64,000 nt of DNA from assembly GCA_019915135.1 (NCBI GenBank), contig JAHLMK010000013.1, forward strand, positions 1,116,001-1,180,000, written 5' to 3'. The notes beneath the pieces were generated by a model that saw only the letters and a program-made list of their open reading frames with translations, had not been told where the DNA came from and searched no databases. This DNA comes from Strobilurus pachycystidiatus (lineage: Eukaryota > Basidiomycota > Agaricomycetes > Agaricales > Physalacriaceae). Position numbers and translations under genes: made by a program. This document shows, piece after piece, positions 12,813-24,424 of the stretch. Numbering within the stretch: the first letter of the stretch is position 1; each line of letters opens with the position of its first letter.

Positions 12813-14472
12813 CTAGAGAATATCTCCCTCCACTCTCTCCTTCAGCCAGCCAAGCCAGTCTTCCTCATGATGGTACAAATGACGAAGTTGCGTCTCGTAC
12901 ATAGAAACATCTAGGACCACTGGCGTGATGCTGTTGGGAAACGGCACTTGGCGATCAACAATCAATGTACGGATAGACTTTGGGTAGGAAAACAGCGCCG
13001 TCTTCATGAGTTGGTCTGCCGAAGCATGTAAGCCGGCATGGAAGAGGGTTCGAAGCTCCGGCAAGGGCTTCACGCTGGCGTGAACAATCGAGAAGGACAC
13101 ACATTGTCCGCGGACTTCCCTTGCTTCGACTTCGACGACGAAACAATGCGAGGCTGTACATGAGGACCTTCAATCCAAAGTAGCTCAAAGCAAGGGAAAG
13201 TCATGCTTACCGAGCGTAGTAGGACGCCGGGGAATGTCCATGGCGCTAAAGGCAGCCATCCCAAACTGTTCAGCGTGATTCCCACACCAGCGGGATGTCG
13301 CGTCCATTCGATACCTTGTCCTCGCGACGCTCCCACCTGACGGGAAGAGATATTCTTCCAGTGACTGAGAATCCTCTCCCTCGTCGATTGACGCCCGTAG
13401 CATACTGACCCAGTCGCATTCCATGTTTGGGTACAACGTATTGCGCCAAACCTCAACCGCGTCGAGGACCTCCGTTTTATAGATAAAGCCGCTAAGTCCG
13501 GCGGGGAGACCATCATCGATGAGGATGACACGCGCGCATCCCTTTTCTGCAATTTTTGCAAGGCTGGCCGGGGATTCTACTAGATCCGAGTCCTGGAAAC
13601 GGGCACTTCGAAAGCGGCGTGTAAACCGCGTGCATCCATTCAAAGACGTTTCCGTGACGTCGAGGTAAATGACAAGAACGTGTGTGCCTAAAGAAAGCGA
13701 CCATGAAGCTTGTAGTAGAGCAGTAGGCGGCTCGGACACTTACTGGATATATCCTCCTTGGTGCCAATGCCTAAGGCCCAAAATGCTGGGACGTGTGTCC
13801 GCCCACCAGCGTGTTTTCCCCAGTGAACAAAGTCGGTAAAGCGATCTTGTACGCCCAGCATACTTGCGGTCGACACATTTTGTCCGAAGCCTATACATTC
13901 TGCTTTATGACGAGGCCAGTCTGCTTCCTGGCATACGAAGCCCTGGGCGAAACAAGCAGCAAAGATGAGGTTTGCAAAGGGTGCCGAGTGGGAAGACTCA
14001 CACAATATCGCGCTAGAGTGCATTTTGAGCAGGTACGGAGATTTGTGATACTTGGATTGAGACATTTGGGGCATCTATCTGGGAAGATGCTATTGACGTG
14101 AAGCAGCTCGAGATGTTTGTCGCAGCAGTAGCAAGTATTAGCGACCGGAAGATGTGGCCCTGCCCGCGGACGGGCGCGCTTCCTAATTGACCAGTCTTGT
14201 TGTCGATGTGCGTCAGTAGGGGGATGCACAGGGACAGATATAACGAGCATACCCTTCGACTCCTGCCCTTCAACTTTTGGGGTGTCTTGACCGTCAACAT
14301 GTACGGACCACGCGCCTGGGATGGGTGGCCAGTGGTCTGCCTCGTTCTGCTCAGTGCTTAGAGAGCCCCACTGAGACGGAGGTACAGGTGCGTATATCCT
14401 CCAAGTCGTATGGAGGACGCTCCAGACAGTCTCGACCCAGAACTGAGCTATACTGCGTGATGTTGGTGGCAT
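12813..14472 (-). CDS. MYND-type zinc finger protein
   Basis: Four exons (14472-14002, 13942-13744, 13687-13211, 13153-12813) join to 495 residues. The MYND finger is split by intron 1: exon 1 ends CPKCLNP...CSKCTLARYC and exon 2 begins GFVCQEADWPRHKAEC. Together they give the Cys/His ligands of a two-zinc MYND domain, a protein-protein interaction module. The region after the finger (about residues 180-495) has no domain I recognise. The last intron has two candidate acceptors; the one ending at 13154 keeps the long open frame to 12813, while the nearer one stops early. The 3' end is convergent with the TmpA-like gene 240 bp away. Targets and function are unknown. Confidence 0.85.
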
Positions 14473-14551
14473 GATAGAGAGTGTATACAGCTGCTGTTTA
14501 CCTGGCACAATTCCATATCAGTGACAGGCCGGCGCTTAGCTACTTTACGAA

Positions 14552-15574
14552 ATGCGGTCGGTAAGAAGATCCAAAGGCGGCGGTGGTGCGCATCAAGTTC
14601 AAGAGCGGGACGAAGCAGTGATAGGGACGCGTCGGCACGTGCCGCCTGCTCTTTACCTCATGCCACGAGATGGTACGACCAAACGACCGTTGACGCTCGT
14701 TGAATACAGCTCCGACGACGACGACAGCGCCGAGGAGCCCATCACAAAGCGCAAGTAGGCCACCTCCCGCCCTCCCGCCTGACGCCTCTGACGATGCCAG
14801 TAGAAAACTGCCATCCCTCTCTGCATCGCTTGTAGTCCCAGCACCGGTGGACAATCCCGGCCTCCACCAAGGCCGGACACGCACCACACCACACGTTGAC
14901 GGACAGTGGGCAGCCCACGTCTACGTCGCGCTCAATCTTGGCCGACGAACCGCTTTGCATGCTTTGCTCACCGACGCCATCAGCTCTGCGCGCATCGCCG
15001 TTTCTGACCTACACGATTTTGGCAGCGATGCGGGAACTGAGCTGCACATCTCCCTGTCGCGGCCGATTTTCTTGAGGGCGCACCAGAGGGAAGAGTTGAA
15101 ATGTACCGTCAAGGCGTTGGCTCAGAAAACTGCATCGTGCGTGCTAAAAAATGTTGATTGTTTCTTGCTGATTGGTGGCAGATTCACCGTCTCCTTTTCG
15201 TCGTTTGCCAACCTCACCAACGACGAGCGGACCCGCACTTTTCTCGCTGTCGAAGTCGGTGCTGGGCATGATAATGTCAGCAGTCCCCTCTCAAAAGTCT
15301 CCAAGTCTAACCCCAGATATAGCTCGCCAAACTGTCAGAGGGGCTCAGACCTCTCCTACTTTCTTTGCGCCAAAAGACCTACTATGAGACACCCAGATAT
15401 CACGCGTCCATCGCCTGGGCTCTCCTCCCGTCCTTGCCAGATATTGTCATCTCCGCCCTGAACGAAAAGCATCGAGCGAAGCTGCCCGCGAAATCGAATT
15501 TCTACGACGCGGAGAGCGTGTCAGTCAAGATTGGGAAAGAGGTCTTCTCGTGGCGGTTCAAGGAGAAGTGCTAG
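14552..15574 (+). CDS. USB1: U6 snRNA phosphodiesterase USB1 (Mpn1)
   Basis: Four exons (14552-14754, 14801-15136, 15182-15275, 15323-15574) join to 294 residues. If the second Met (14660) is used, the protein has 258. USB1 belongs to the 2H phosphoesterases and trims the 3' end of U6 snRNA. Both catalytic tetrapeptides are present: HISLSRP in exon 2 and YHASIAWALL in exon 4, each H-x-S. Other family features are WAAHVYV near the start of the fold and FTVSFSSFANLTNDERTRTFLAVEV. The N-terminus is low-complexity with an acidic DDDDSAEEP run, usual for fungal members. Intron 1 is only 46 bp. The choice of start is uncertain because the extra 36 residues are not conserved-looking. Confidence 0.92.
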
Positions 15575-16658
15575 ATCATGTTGTACGTTTTTTGGACCAC
15601 TATGAATCGCAACCCTTATGGATTTCTATTATCAAGCTGACGGCAATTACGCGCAATATGCGGAAATACGGCTGCTCCTCAATCTACCGGGAGGATGCCT
15701 GTTATATATTCCTGACGGTATCCGGATGCTCACGCTTGCCATCTCGTTGGCGCTCTGGTCCTCGAGGTAGCGCATCTCATGACCGTCGAACTCGATAACA
15801 TTCAGCCTCTCACGCTGCCATCATTTGCGCCCTCTCACCGCCCTTACGCGTCGCCGCAATCCATACAGGGCTACGTTGACGTCCGTCTGCGTTGAACTCG
15901 TACTTTGGCTCAGTTCCTGCGATAGGCTTGACAGATAACAAATCGATGGCTCACGCCGGCATATCTGTCGAATGGTTCTCACGAGTGGATTCTCGTTCAG
16001 TTCGAAGGAAGCTTAGCTCCGCGTATAACGTTGTCGCCATTCATTGTCTACCTCCGCTGTCAGTCCGACTCTCACCCTCGCCCCACCGGCCGCTTTGTGC
16101 AGGGCAATGCCACCCATCGTCTATTCCAAGAGCTGTCCGTCGCAACGCATAGGTCGGTCGAGTTCTCTTCGCGTCGCGCTGACTTTTATTGACTGATCGG
16201 TGTAGACTCCGAGGCAGATACGATGTATTCATCAATCTGAGGGGATTGAGTGCTCTTCGTCCACTGTGTGGCCACCGCCTTGCACTTCAATGCTACGGGT
16301 TCTTTTGGAACACACATGAATCTTTACTCTTCGACTTCTTATAGATTCACGATGTTCCGAAAAGAACCTGATTCTGACAGTCAGAGCTATCTTTATCCCG
16401 AACTCCAAGCTCGGCAACCGTCGCATTTCAATGAACTTACAGTCTACCTGCCTGTAATCGCCGACTCGGACCAACTCGCGAAGCCTTGACTCCTTCACCC
16501 TCCACCATCAGAACGAGTTTCTTAATCTCAATTGTCAGGCCCAGGCTACTCCGAGTAGCCGGTCTCCCACGTGGGCCCTGAAATAAGGGAGCTCGATCAT
16601 ACATAAGCGTAGATCTCGTCCCCAACGACAGGCTCTGCTCCTCCCACCACTTGACACA
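15575..16658 (+). other. Possible unresolved small gene
   Basis: Between USB1 and the acyltransferase there are coding-like scraps on the plus strand. One lies at about 15770-15894 (a frame reading LVLEVAHLMTVELDNIQPL). Another at about 16038-16344 reads SPFIVYLRCQSDSHP and, through a possible 55-bp intron at 16151-16205, LRGRYDVFINLRGL, with a stop near 16344. No start, domain or full exon chain could be settled, so this may be a small gene or a relic. Confidence 0.25.
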
Positions 16659-19118
16659 ATGCCGAACCCGACGCCGTCAGACCTGGGATTCGATTTCGCG
16701 ATGCTCTTCTGGCGCATCACGCTCGCCATATTCTTCCGCGAGATTCGGCCGCGCGGGGCGTATCACATTCCGCGCACTGGGCCGGTCATATTCGTTGGGG
16801 CACCCCATCATAACCAGGTCGGTCTCCGAAGCGCTGCGCTGACGGGATGCTAATCAGAGTCATTTGGCGCTCATTAGTTCTTGGACTTGAACCTGGCCTT
16901 GGAGGTTTACAAGGAAACAAACCGACATGTGCAGTTCTTGGTCGCGGCGAAGAGCATGAAGCTGAAGATTATTGGATTCTTCTGTCGGTTGATGGCGTGC
17001 AGTGAGTGGTGTTCCGTCATTGCCTTTGCCATATTCACACGTATACTTCCTATAGTTCCCGTGATACGCGTTACGGATGCGGCGAAGCCTGGGAAGGGCA
17101 AGATACGTTTGTCACCGGAAGATCCCTGCGTGGTCATTGGCGAGGGCACGGAATTCACAAAGCAGTTCACGCCCAAGATGCAGATTATGCTGCCGAAGAA
17201 TTTGGGCTCGTACACCGCGTCCGTCCTCGAAGTTATCTCCGATACGGAGATTCGGCTGAAGAAGGAGTTCGGAGGCGAGAAGGGCTCGGGCACTGCCAAG
17301 TTCCGCGACGTGGGCGAGGCGGTCACGTACAAGGCGCTTCCGTTCGTGGACCAGGCGGATATGTACAGGCACGTCTACGAGTCTCTGTCTCACGACGGGA
17401 GTATCGGGATCTTCCCTGAAGGTGTGTCTTACCACGTACTGTGATGTTATGCAGAGCAGCGGCTGATGATTGTATTGTGTCTGATAGGTGGCAGTCACGA
17501 CCGGACGGACCTCCTCCCACTGAAAGCTGGCGTTTCGATAATGGCCCTCGGCGCGATGGCGAACAACCCCGACCTGAACATCAAGATCGTCCCCGTCGGT
17601 CTGTCCTACTTCCACGCCCACAAGTTCCGCTCACGCGGTGTGGTCGAGTTCGGTGCCGCGTTCGATGTCCCTGCTGAGTTTGTGGAGAAGTTCAAAGAGG
17701 GCGGGTCCGCGAAGCACGATGCAGTGCAGAAATTTTTGGATCTGATCTACAACGCCCTCAAGACCGTCACTGTGCGCTCCCCGGATTACGACACGCTCAT
17801 GCTTATCCAGGCGATACGGCGCCTATACAAGCCTCCGCATCAGCACCCGACGCTGGGACAGGTCGTCGAATTGAATAGGCGGCTGTTGGAGGGATATAAT
17901 CTATATGAGAAAGACCCGAAGGTGGTGTCGCTCAGGGAGAATGTATTGAAGTATAATCGGATGCTGAGGGACTTGGGGTTGAGGGACCATCAGGTACCGA
18001 GGGCGCAGAAGGCGAGTTTGTCGACGTTAGGGTTATTGGTGTACCGGATAGGGCTGTTGACGTCGTGGACTGCGTTGGCGCTGCCTGGGACGATCTTGAA
18101 TGCCCCGTTGCTGGTCCTGGCCAAGGTGATGTCGAAGAAGAAGCAGAAGGGTAAGTCCGATCCAGGTACAACGAGATTGCGTCGAACTGATTGGGATATG
18201 CAGAGGCTCTTGCTGGTTCGACGGTAAAGATCGCTGGACGTGATGTGTTGGCGACATGGAAGGTTTTAACGACCATTGCATTTGCTCCTTTGCTGTACGG
18301 GACATACGCATTTGCTGCGACGATCTTGGCCACACGGGCAGGCTTGTCATTGAAATACCGGCTCTTGACGCCGTTTGCTGTGTTGATTGGGATGCCGATG
18401 ATGACCTTCTCTGGCTTGAAATTTGGAGAGGCCGGTATGGACGTGCTCAAGTGAGTTGGATTCGGTGCATGTGTCGCGATGGAACTAAAGTTTCGTAGAT
18501 CAATACGACCACTTGTATTGGCTCTTCTTCCGGGTCAGCAGAAGCAGCTCGACAAGCTCAAGGCGACGAGAAAACAGCTCGCCAACCAAGTATCGGATGT
18601 CATCAACGAATTTGGACCGAAGATGTTCCCCGACTTCAAGGAGGTGAGCTTACTGCTCTGTGATTCTTGTCCGACATCGGCTAAGTATCACGCAGCAAAT
18701 GCAACCTTCCTCTTCCGCCCCTCCTGCAAGTGGCGTTCCCGGCATCTGGACTCGGATATCGACCACCGGTGCTGTCGACGCTCAAGGGCACGGCCTCACC
18801 CACCCCATGTCATGGCTCGACGAGCGCCTCTTCGGATGGTCTCACAGCGCGACACGCGGAACGAATGCATGGGCGGGGGACCAAACTCCCCTTCCTCCCG
18901 ATGCGGACGATGGCGACGAAAGCGATGCCGGGGACTACGAGCATGTCATTGGATACATCCCCGACCCGACGCAAAAGAAGGCACGCAGTCGTGCGAACTC
19001 ACATAGGATGAAGCCGTCGCCGTTGAGCATGAGCGAGGTGCCGCCGGCTGGAGAGATGGATGGTCTTCATTTCTCGCAGGCGACGGCGAGGAAGAAGGTG
19101 GTAGCTGAGGAGGAGTAA
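16659..19118 (+). CDS. Glycerol-3-phosphate/DHAP O-acyltransferase (Sct1/Gpt2-like)
   Basis: Seven exons (16659-16817, 16878-17001, 17056-17421, 17488-18150, 18204-18450, 18499-18643, 18696-19118) join to 708 residues. It makes the first acylation in phospholipid and triacylglycerol synthesis at the ER. The PlsC acyltransferase motifs are all present: H-x4-D as HHNQFLD (split by intron 1), FPEGGSHDRTDLLPLKAG (split by intron 3), and IVPVGLSYFHAHKFRSR. As in yeast Sct1 and Gpt2, an insertion sits between the first two motifs (exon 3). Two hydrophobic pairs follow in exons 4-5, and the C-terminus is acidic and Ser-rich (DADDGDESDAGDYEHV). The 3' 400 bp are the source of a decayed duplicate at about 23.3-23.6 kb. 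Confidence 0.95.
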
Positions 19119-19590
19119 AATCGTTAAATTCGTGTTGCCTCTCTATCTCTTTCAAGTTCATATATGTAGATTAGCATTTGAAGTAAGTCTCGTCTTGATA
19201 TTGTCTACTTTCCATCGATATTTGCCTTTGATCGGTGCCGCCAGACAGTGTCGCTGATTTCGCAGATATCCGACGTTGGGTCCGAGTTCATTGAGTGCTT
19301 GATTTGATTGAGTCAGATTGTCATGCCATATATGTGGCGGGAGGCATGGCCACACAGTCGCAGTTTTCTGCAGCTATATCACCACTGCTAGGAAGGAAAT
19401 TCGTGTTCGTGTTTCTAGTTTGGTACAAATTTACTCATAGATGATACGTCAGTCAGGATGACGATGAACATGGTACCAATACAACAGTGCTTGAATCTGT
19501 GCCACTCAATATTCGAAAGCAGTGAGTGGCGTTGTGCCGCTGCAAAATTGTAAGCCTTCCACTCATGAGATGTCGAGCAAACTTGTAGAC
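19119..19590. other. Intergenic region with a diverged copy at 23.7-24.1 kb
   Basis: No gene is seen. Short blocks (for example around 19250-19275 and 19355-19420) resemble 23835-23970, so the duplication that copied the acyltransferase 3' end and the small gene also carried this spacer. Confidence 0.5.
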
Positions 19591-19896
19591 TCACGAAACC
19601 TCGGTCAAGATAGATTGCGGGAGCTCGATCTTGGCGCCGTCGGAAAACAGTAGTTTGATTTTCTGAAGAATCGTCAGAGATGTGATCCTTAGAAGACCTC
19701 ATGAACCAACCGGTCCTTGCGCAGAGGGCCTAATGGACACGAATTTGCCAACGTTCCAGTTTCCTTTCGAGGAGAGTCTTGCCCAACGAGGAAGGGCCTG
19801 GGGAGCTGCTTGTTCTGCATTGGTTGGGGCCTGGAGAAATGCGACAAGCCTGAGTGTCTATGTCGATCTGTCGACAAGGGGAAAACGTACGCTCAT
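19591..19896 (-). CDS. Small three-exon gene, copy 1 (65 aa)
   Basis: The exons are 19896-19891 (only ATG plus one codon), 19830-19711 and 19662-19591. The introns are 60 and 48 bp, and the product has 65 residues. The protein has a conserved centre PRWARLSSKGNWNVG and ends KIELPQSILTEVS. I do not recognise the family. Support comes from a second copy at 24112-24424 with the same three-exon structure, the same 60-bp first intron, the same 72-nt last exon and a similar protein. A TATA box (19951-19958) lies about 55-60 bp before the ATG on this strand. The gene is divergent from kinase-like gene 1, with 121 bp between the two ATGs. It is small, acidic to neutral, with no signal peptide or membrane segment. 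Confidence 0.55.
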
Positions 19897-19950
19897 GTTG
19901 GTGGTAAATAGCTGTAAAGTGCTGTAGTCGGTGCGTTTATCCGGGACAAA

Positions 19951-19958
19951 CTTATATA
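19951..19958 (-). promoter_or_regulatory. TATA box of small gene copy 1
   Basis: CTTATATA on the plus strand reads TATATAAG on the minus strand, about 55 bp upstream of the proposed ATG at 19896. The duplicate at 24470-24477 keeps a weaker version (CATATAGG). Confidence 0.45.
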
Positions 19959-20017
19959 GGCAGGCGGAGTTGGTTTCTGTGCCGAAGCGGCATATTTCCC
20001 TTTCTTCCTTAACGGTC

Positions 20018-21389
20018 ATGTTCGATCTCTTACAAAGGGCCATCGCCTCTGTATTGACTAGTCCTTCCCGGTCCTTTTCTGATACGGCCAATGTGGTGAA
20101 TATTTGACTGAAACTACCATGGCACGACGTCAACTGACGTGAAGTTCAGGACTACCGACTACCGGAGACACTCGAAGAATGGGCAAATATAGCTACGGAG
20201 GATGGGGAAAGGAATACCTGGAAATGTCTTGAGCCCTTGTTCTCTGCGCATGGGATAGCGTTGTGGCCCACTGGAGTTTGGGAAAAACTTACGCGTCCTG
20301 GGGGTGGATACCCGTCGAGTAGCGGATACAAATTCATCTCGCCTCATTTGAAGTTTAGAGTTGGTTACGGCGGTGGTCGCGATGCCAAGTATAAGACTTT
20401 CCCGGTGAGCATTTTGAGCGTGCATCTTAACAACACTGAGCACTTTGTCCAGAGAGCGACCCACCGAGTTGGCTCCGATAGTGATGGCACAGCCGTTGTC
20501 ATTCAGTTGGTAGTTAAGGGCGATAATGGTAGGGAACGTCTGCAAATTCTCAAGCGCCTCACGTCTGGAAATGAGGCTGATTTCACGCGCAATCACATTC
20601 TGCCGTTGTGGAAGGAAATCACATATAAGGACACGGTCTTCACTGTCTCCCCGCTGGTCGGAGCTTGCGTTCAAGACATTTTTGAATATGATGAAACGTC
20701 TTCAGTCGGTGATATCCTGGACATGATCTTACAGTGTTTGGAGGTGCGTTTGGTTTCCTTTGTGCGAGCTCAACTTCTCATTCCTCGCGAAGGCATTGAA
20801 ATTCATCCATTCTCTTGGAATTGCGCATCGAGTGAGGAGATGATCAGCTGATCGTCGTTGTTCATTCTAACAGTCAGTCTCAGGATGCTTTCATACAGAA
20901 TTATCTAGTGCAATGGCAGGCTGCCAGTCTTGCCCGTGGTAGGCCCGCGACTACGAAACCGCATGTCTATCTCATCGACTTCGAGATGTCTGTGGAATAC
21001 ACTCCCGACTGTCCCCCGGACAAGCGTAGGGTTGTTGGTCCACCGAACAGCTTGCCAGATTACTTGATGCCCATGCCCCCAGAGGGCCTTCCCGGCCAGG
21101 ACTACTGTCCCTTCAAGGCGGATGTCTGGCAATTTGGTTACTATCTACAGCAATTTACGGTAAGCCTTTGTAGCCTTCAGCTTAGCGATTGAAATACGCA
21201 CTCAAGAACTCACAGGCCAACATCAAGGATATAGACGCGGCTCTACTTGTGATGGTCGAATCGAATCCAGCCAAACGTCCCTCTGCTGGATATGCGCTGC
21301 AACACTTACAGGACGTTGTGAATAATCATTCCCCAGAGGAACTCCATATCGTTCCCACTATCATCATTATGCCATACGCTAGCACATGA
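20018..21389 (+). CDS. Kinase-like protein 1 (probable pseudokinase)
   Basis: Six exons (20018-20092, 20150-20404, 20453-20743, 20793-20831, 20884-21159, 21216-21389) join to 369 residues. The 39-nt exon 4 ends exactly at the HR of the catalytic loop, and exon 5 begins with D, rebuilding HRDAFIQN. The Asp and Asn of HRD-x4-N are kept, but the usual Lys is absent. The DFG position reads DFEMS (Gly to Glu). The beta-3 segment AVVIQLVVKG has Gln where the VAIK Lys is expected. FKADVWQFGYYLQQF matches subdomain IX. The start MFDLLQ matches MFDLLR of kinase-like gene 3. It belongs to a kinase-like family common in Agaricomycetes; the partner or substrate is unknown, and catalysis is doubtful. Confidence 0.83.
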
Positions 21390-21617
21390 TGTAATGTCTT
21401 CCAGATATACTCCTCACAAACACACAAGTACGAGTACATCCACCTACGATACATCATTAGATATTCGACGAACAGCCGGCGTTACGAGCATTTCCCTGAA
21501 GTTCCCACGATCAGCCACTTGAACCTGAACCACATCAAGCACACAAACAGAAGGCCTTTCTACCGTGATCTTCGATCTACCTTCTTCGAGCACGAAGCGC
21601 AGTCAAATTCGCTCCTC

Positions 21618-23023
21618 ATGACCTCGGCCTCGAATCTGCACCTCATCCGTCAAGTAGCGACTCACGTCGCGGCTGCGTCCGCAGCGCTCTTATTGTATGC
21701 TCTCTACGATCGGTATGCCTCTCCTGCAGCGCCTGCCGTCCACTCAAACGCATGTGTAAGCACCGCCCTGATGTGTTGAGACGTTGACCTAAACGTGCTC
21801 GGTAGGCGCTCCCAAAGTCCCTCGAAGAGTGGCAGATAGACACGAAAAACGATCGTGTCCAAGAGCTGTGGAATTCACTGCGCTCCGTGTTTGCGAAGCA
21901 TGAGATTAGCTTACTTTATAGTCAGCCAGGAGCGAAAGCAGTATCGTTGTTTGAATCAACTATTGAACCGACAGCACAGGATGTGAGCCGTATCAAGTTC
22001 AAGGTGTGACTAGTCTCGCTTATACTCGTCTCGATAAAGAAGCTTTTCCACAGAATGGTCACCTCACGCTAGGAACAAACTGCGAACGCGTTCCTGTTGT
22101 CATACGCGCCACTTGTAAAGGTCAGGAGGGCAAGGAACACCTGCGAATGCTCCGGCGTGTAGCCACTGGCCTCGAAAGTCTTATATCGACGAATCATATG
22201 CTGCCAGTCTGGAACGAGGTTGTGCATGACGGTTTCGTGTTTACGGTCTCCCCACTCATGGGTCCCACCGTCAAGGATGCCTTGGCATGGCGGGGAACTT
22301 CTGTTGGGGATGCCATGAATATGATACATCAATGTCTCGAGGTCTGGTTCAAACCTTCTCTAGCTCATACAGCGCCTCATTGTTTGTTTAGGGACTTGCT
22401 TATCTTCATGGGATGCACATCATACATCGCGTACGTATATACTCTATTTCCTTCGGTTCGCATGAGTCAGCGTTGGACAGGACGCTTTCACTCAGAACTT
22501 TCTCGTCGAGTGGCTCCCGGACTCGTTACTGCAGGAGCGGCCATCCGTTGTATCACCTCGGGTCTACATAATAGACCTAGAATGCGCACTCGAGTTGGGT
22601 CCCAACATTCAGCCCGAGGAGTACTCGGTCTATGGACCGCCCATCAAGGACAGACCTTATACATTGCCCACATCGCCAGAATCTGGAACAAGACGCAGTT
22701 ACGACGTGTTGAAGGCAGACATCTGGCCCTTGGGCTGGTCCTTGCGTACCTTTTCTGTACGCCCTTTCGATTGCTGCGCCTACTCTCTTGTTAATTTGGT
22801 ACAGAGCACTATACCGGAGATCGATTCCATCCTTCGTGAGATGGGTGATACAGACCCGTCGAAGAGACCGTCGTCCAAAGAGGCACATGACAGGTTGGGC
22901 GCAGCGTTGTTCAAAATACCTCCAGCAAAACTACATATACCTCCGGTTGTGCTCGACGGAGTCCATGACAATGGAGTGAACGAAGAAGATTGGGGGAACA
23001 ATGGTAAATGGTGTGTGGGTTAA
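21618..23023 (+). CDS. Kinase-like protein 2 with N-terminal membrane segment
   Basis: Six exons (21618-21755, 21806-22003, 22054-22341, 22392-22430, 22481-22756, 22805-23023) join to 385 residues. Exons 4 and 5 have exactly the same lengths (39 and 276 nt) as in the two neighbours, and exon 3 matches gene 3 (288 nt). The catalytic loop across the junction is HRDAFTQN, the DFG position reads DLECA, and the beta-3 Lys position is Arg (VPVVIRATCKG). Unlike its neighbours, exon 1 encodes a hydrophobic helix (VAAASAALLLYALY), so it may be membrane-anchored. Exon 2 is 57 nt shorter than in genes 1 and 3 and lacks their RPGGGYP segment. This is the most diverged of the three. Confidence 0.82.
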
Positions 23024-23274
23024 ATGCGTATGAACAAGTGCCTTCGAGATAGAATTTATGATTCGAACATATGTTGTCGATGATCTTGTACCTGTAGGTG
23101 ATGTGAGACGAGGACCTTGTCATTGAACACTGGGTCGACCACCAGGGGGTCATATGCCTAGCAGCGCCGCCCACTTCGAAATGGTTGTCAATCGGGTCTA
23201 GGAAAGTGTCTGACAGCCCGCGATGACGCTGGTCGATTCTAGATTCACCCTAACAAGAAGAGCTCAACCTTCGA

Positions 23275-23632
23275 CAGATGAGCAGCTCGACGAGATGCCG
23301 AAGAATTGATGTCTCAAGAGGATGTCCCGATATCGCATCTCACCCTTTCATTGGTCCATGCACAAATCGAAGTGGAGCATGGATCGAAGAGCGCCTCTTC
23401 GAAAATCGGATGGTCCCACATCGCGAACGAATGTATGGGTGGGAGACAACACTCTATACTCCGTCCGGATACGGACGATGGCGACGAAAGCGATGCCGGG
23501 GACCACATGTCATGGGTTCATTGCGCACCGACCCGAGGCAGGCCGCAGAAGAGGCACGTAGTTGTGTGACCTCACATAGAATGAAGGTCGCCGTTGAGCG
23601 TGAGCGAGGTGCCACCAGCTGGTGGGATTGAG
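23275..23632 (+). pseudogene. Decayed copy of the acyltransferase 3' end
   Basis: This stretch matches the last exon of the glycerol-3-phosphate acyltransferase gene. GAAGAGCGCCTCTTCG near 23385 and the acidic block GGACGATGGCGACGAAAGC near 23470 match about 18817 and 18905, and a Ser/Pro-rich tail like that at 18990-19060 follows. Reading frame is broken by small indels and stops, and no upstream acyltransferase domain remains. It is a non-functional 3' fragment and marks the second copy of a segmental duplication. Confidence 0.78.
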
Positions 23633-24111
23633 TTTTGCATGCGATAAACGGTGGCCACTGGTGGTTGGGAAAGAGTTATTTGCCAAGATCGTGTTCAACG
23701 GTGCGGTTTCTATTTTCTTTGTCCATCTTTTCATTCACGACGTGTACAGTAGTAGGTGCTCATGTCATCTTGTGATTGCCTACTTGTCGTATGTACTTCC
23801 CTTCCCTTGGTGCCGGCACTGCGCAGTGAGGCCGCCGTAGATATCGCAGAAATCCGAGCGGCCACATTAGCTACATGCGGCAGAAATCGTACACACAGTC
23901 GCGGTCGCTGCTTTATCGCAAGTGCTTGTGTAACTCTTCGTGCTCGTGTTTGTACATATTCAATACCAAGTGGTACGTCACTGGCAGTTTTAGAAGGACG
24001 AGGTACTAATACAACAGTGTGGCATGCGCCGCTCAATATTCGAATCCAGTAAGAGGCGTAGTGCCGCTGCCGAAATGTGAGCCTTCCAATCATGGGATGT
24101 CGAATAAAGAC

Positions 24112-24424
24112 TCACGAAACTTCGGTCAGGATGGACTGCAGGAGCTCGATCTTGGCGCCGTCTGAGAACTTCAGGTTGATCTTCTAGACGGATGCTGTCA
24201 GAGAGGTGAATCTAGGGAGGAATCAGACGCACCGGTCCTTGCGCAGAAAGCCTGATGCACAGATCTGGAAAGTCGCCAACATTCCAGTTCCCTTTCGAGG
24301 AGAGTCTTGCCCAACGAGGAGGGGCCAGAGGAGTTGCTTGTCCTGCAATGGTTGTGACCTGGAGGAAATAATCGCATCTGAGTGTTTGCGTCGCTGTGCT
24401 GGAAAGTGGGGAACATACGTTCAT
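24112..24424 (-). CDS. Small three-exon gene, copy 2 (67 aa)
   Basis: The exons are 24424-24419, 24358-24233 and 24183-24112, and the product has 67 residues. Gene structure copies 19591-19896: a two-codon first exon, a 60-bp first intron, a 49-bp second intron and a 72-nt last exon ending KIELLQSILTEVS. The middle exon is 6 nt longer and reads PRWARLSSKGNWNVGDFPDLCIRLS. No known domain is recognised. All splice sites are intact although the DNA around it has decayed (acyltransferase fragment on one side, kinase exon relic on the other), which suggests it is still constrained or only recently duplicated. Confidence 0.52.

Noticed and set aside
17112..17621. A 169-residue minus-strand frame within the acyltransferase gene
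   Set aside because: Antisense shadow of exons 3-4; the PlsC motifs are on the plus strand.
22006..22794. A 262-residue single open frame in kinase-like gene 2
   Set aside because: It reads through three introns and changes frame relative to the conserved kinase motifs; the six-exon model restores HRDAFTQN and matches exon lengths of the paralogues.
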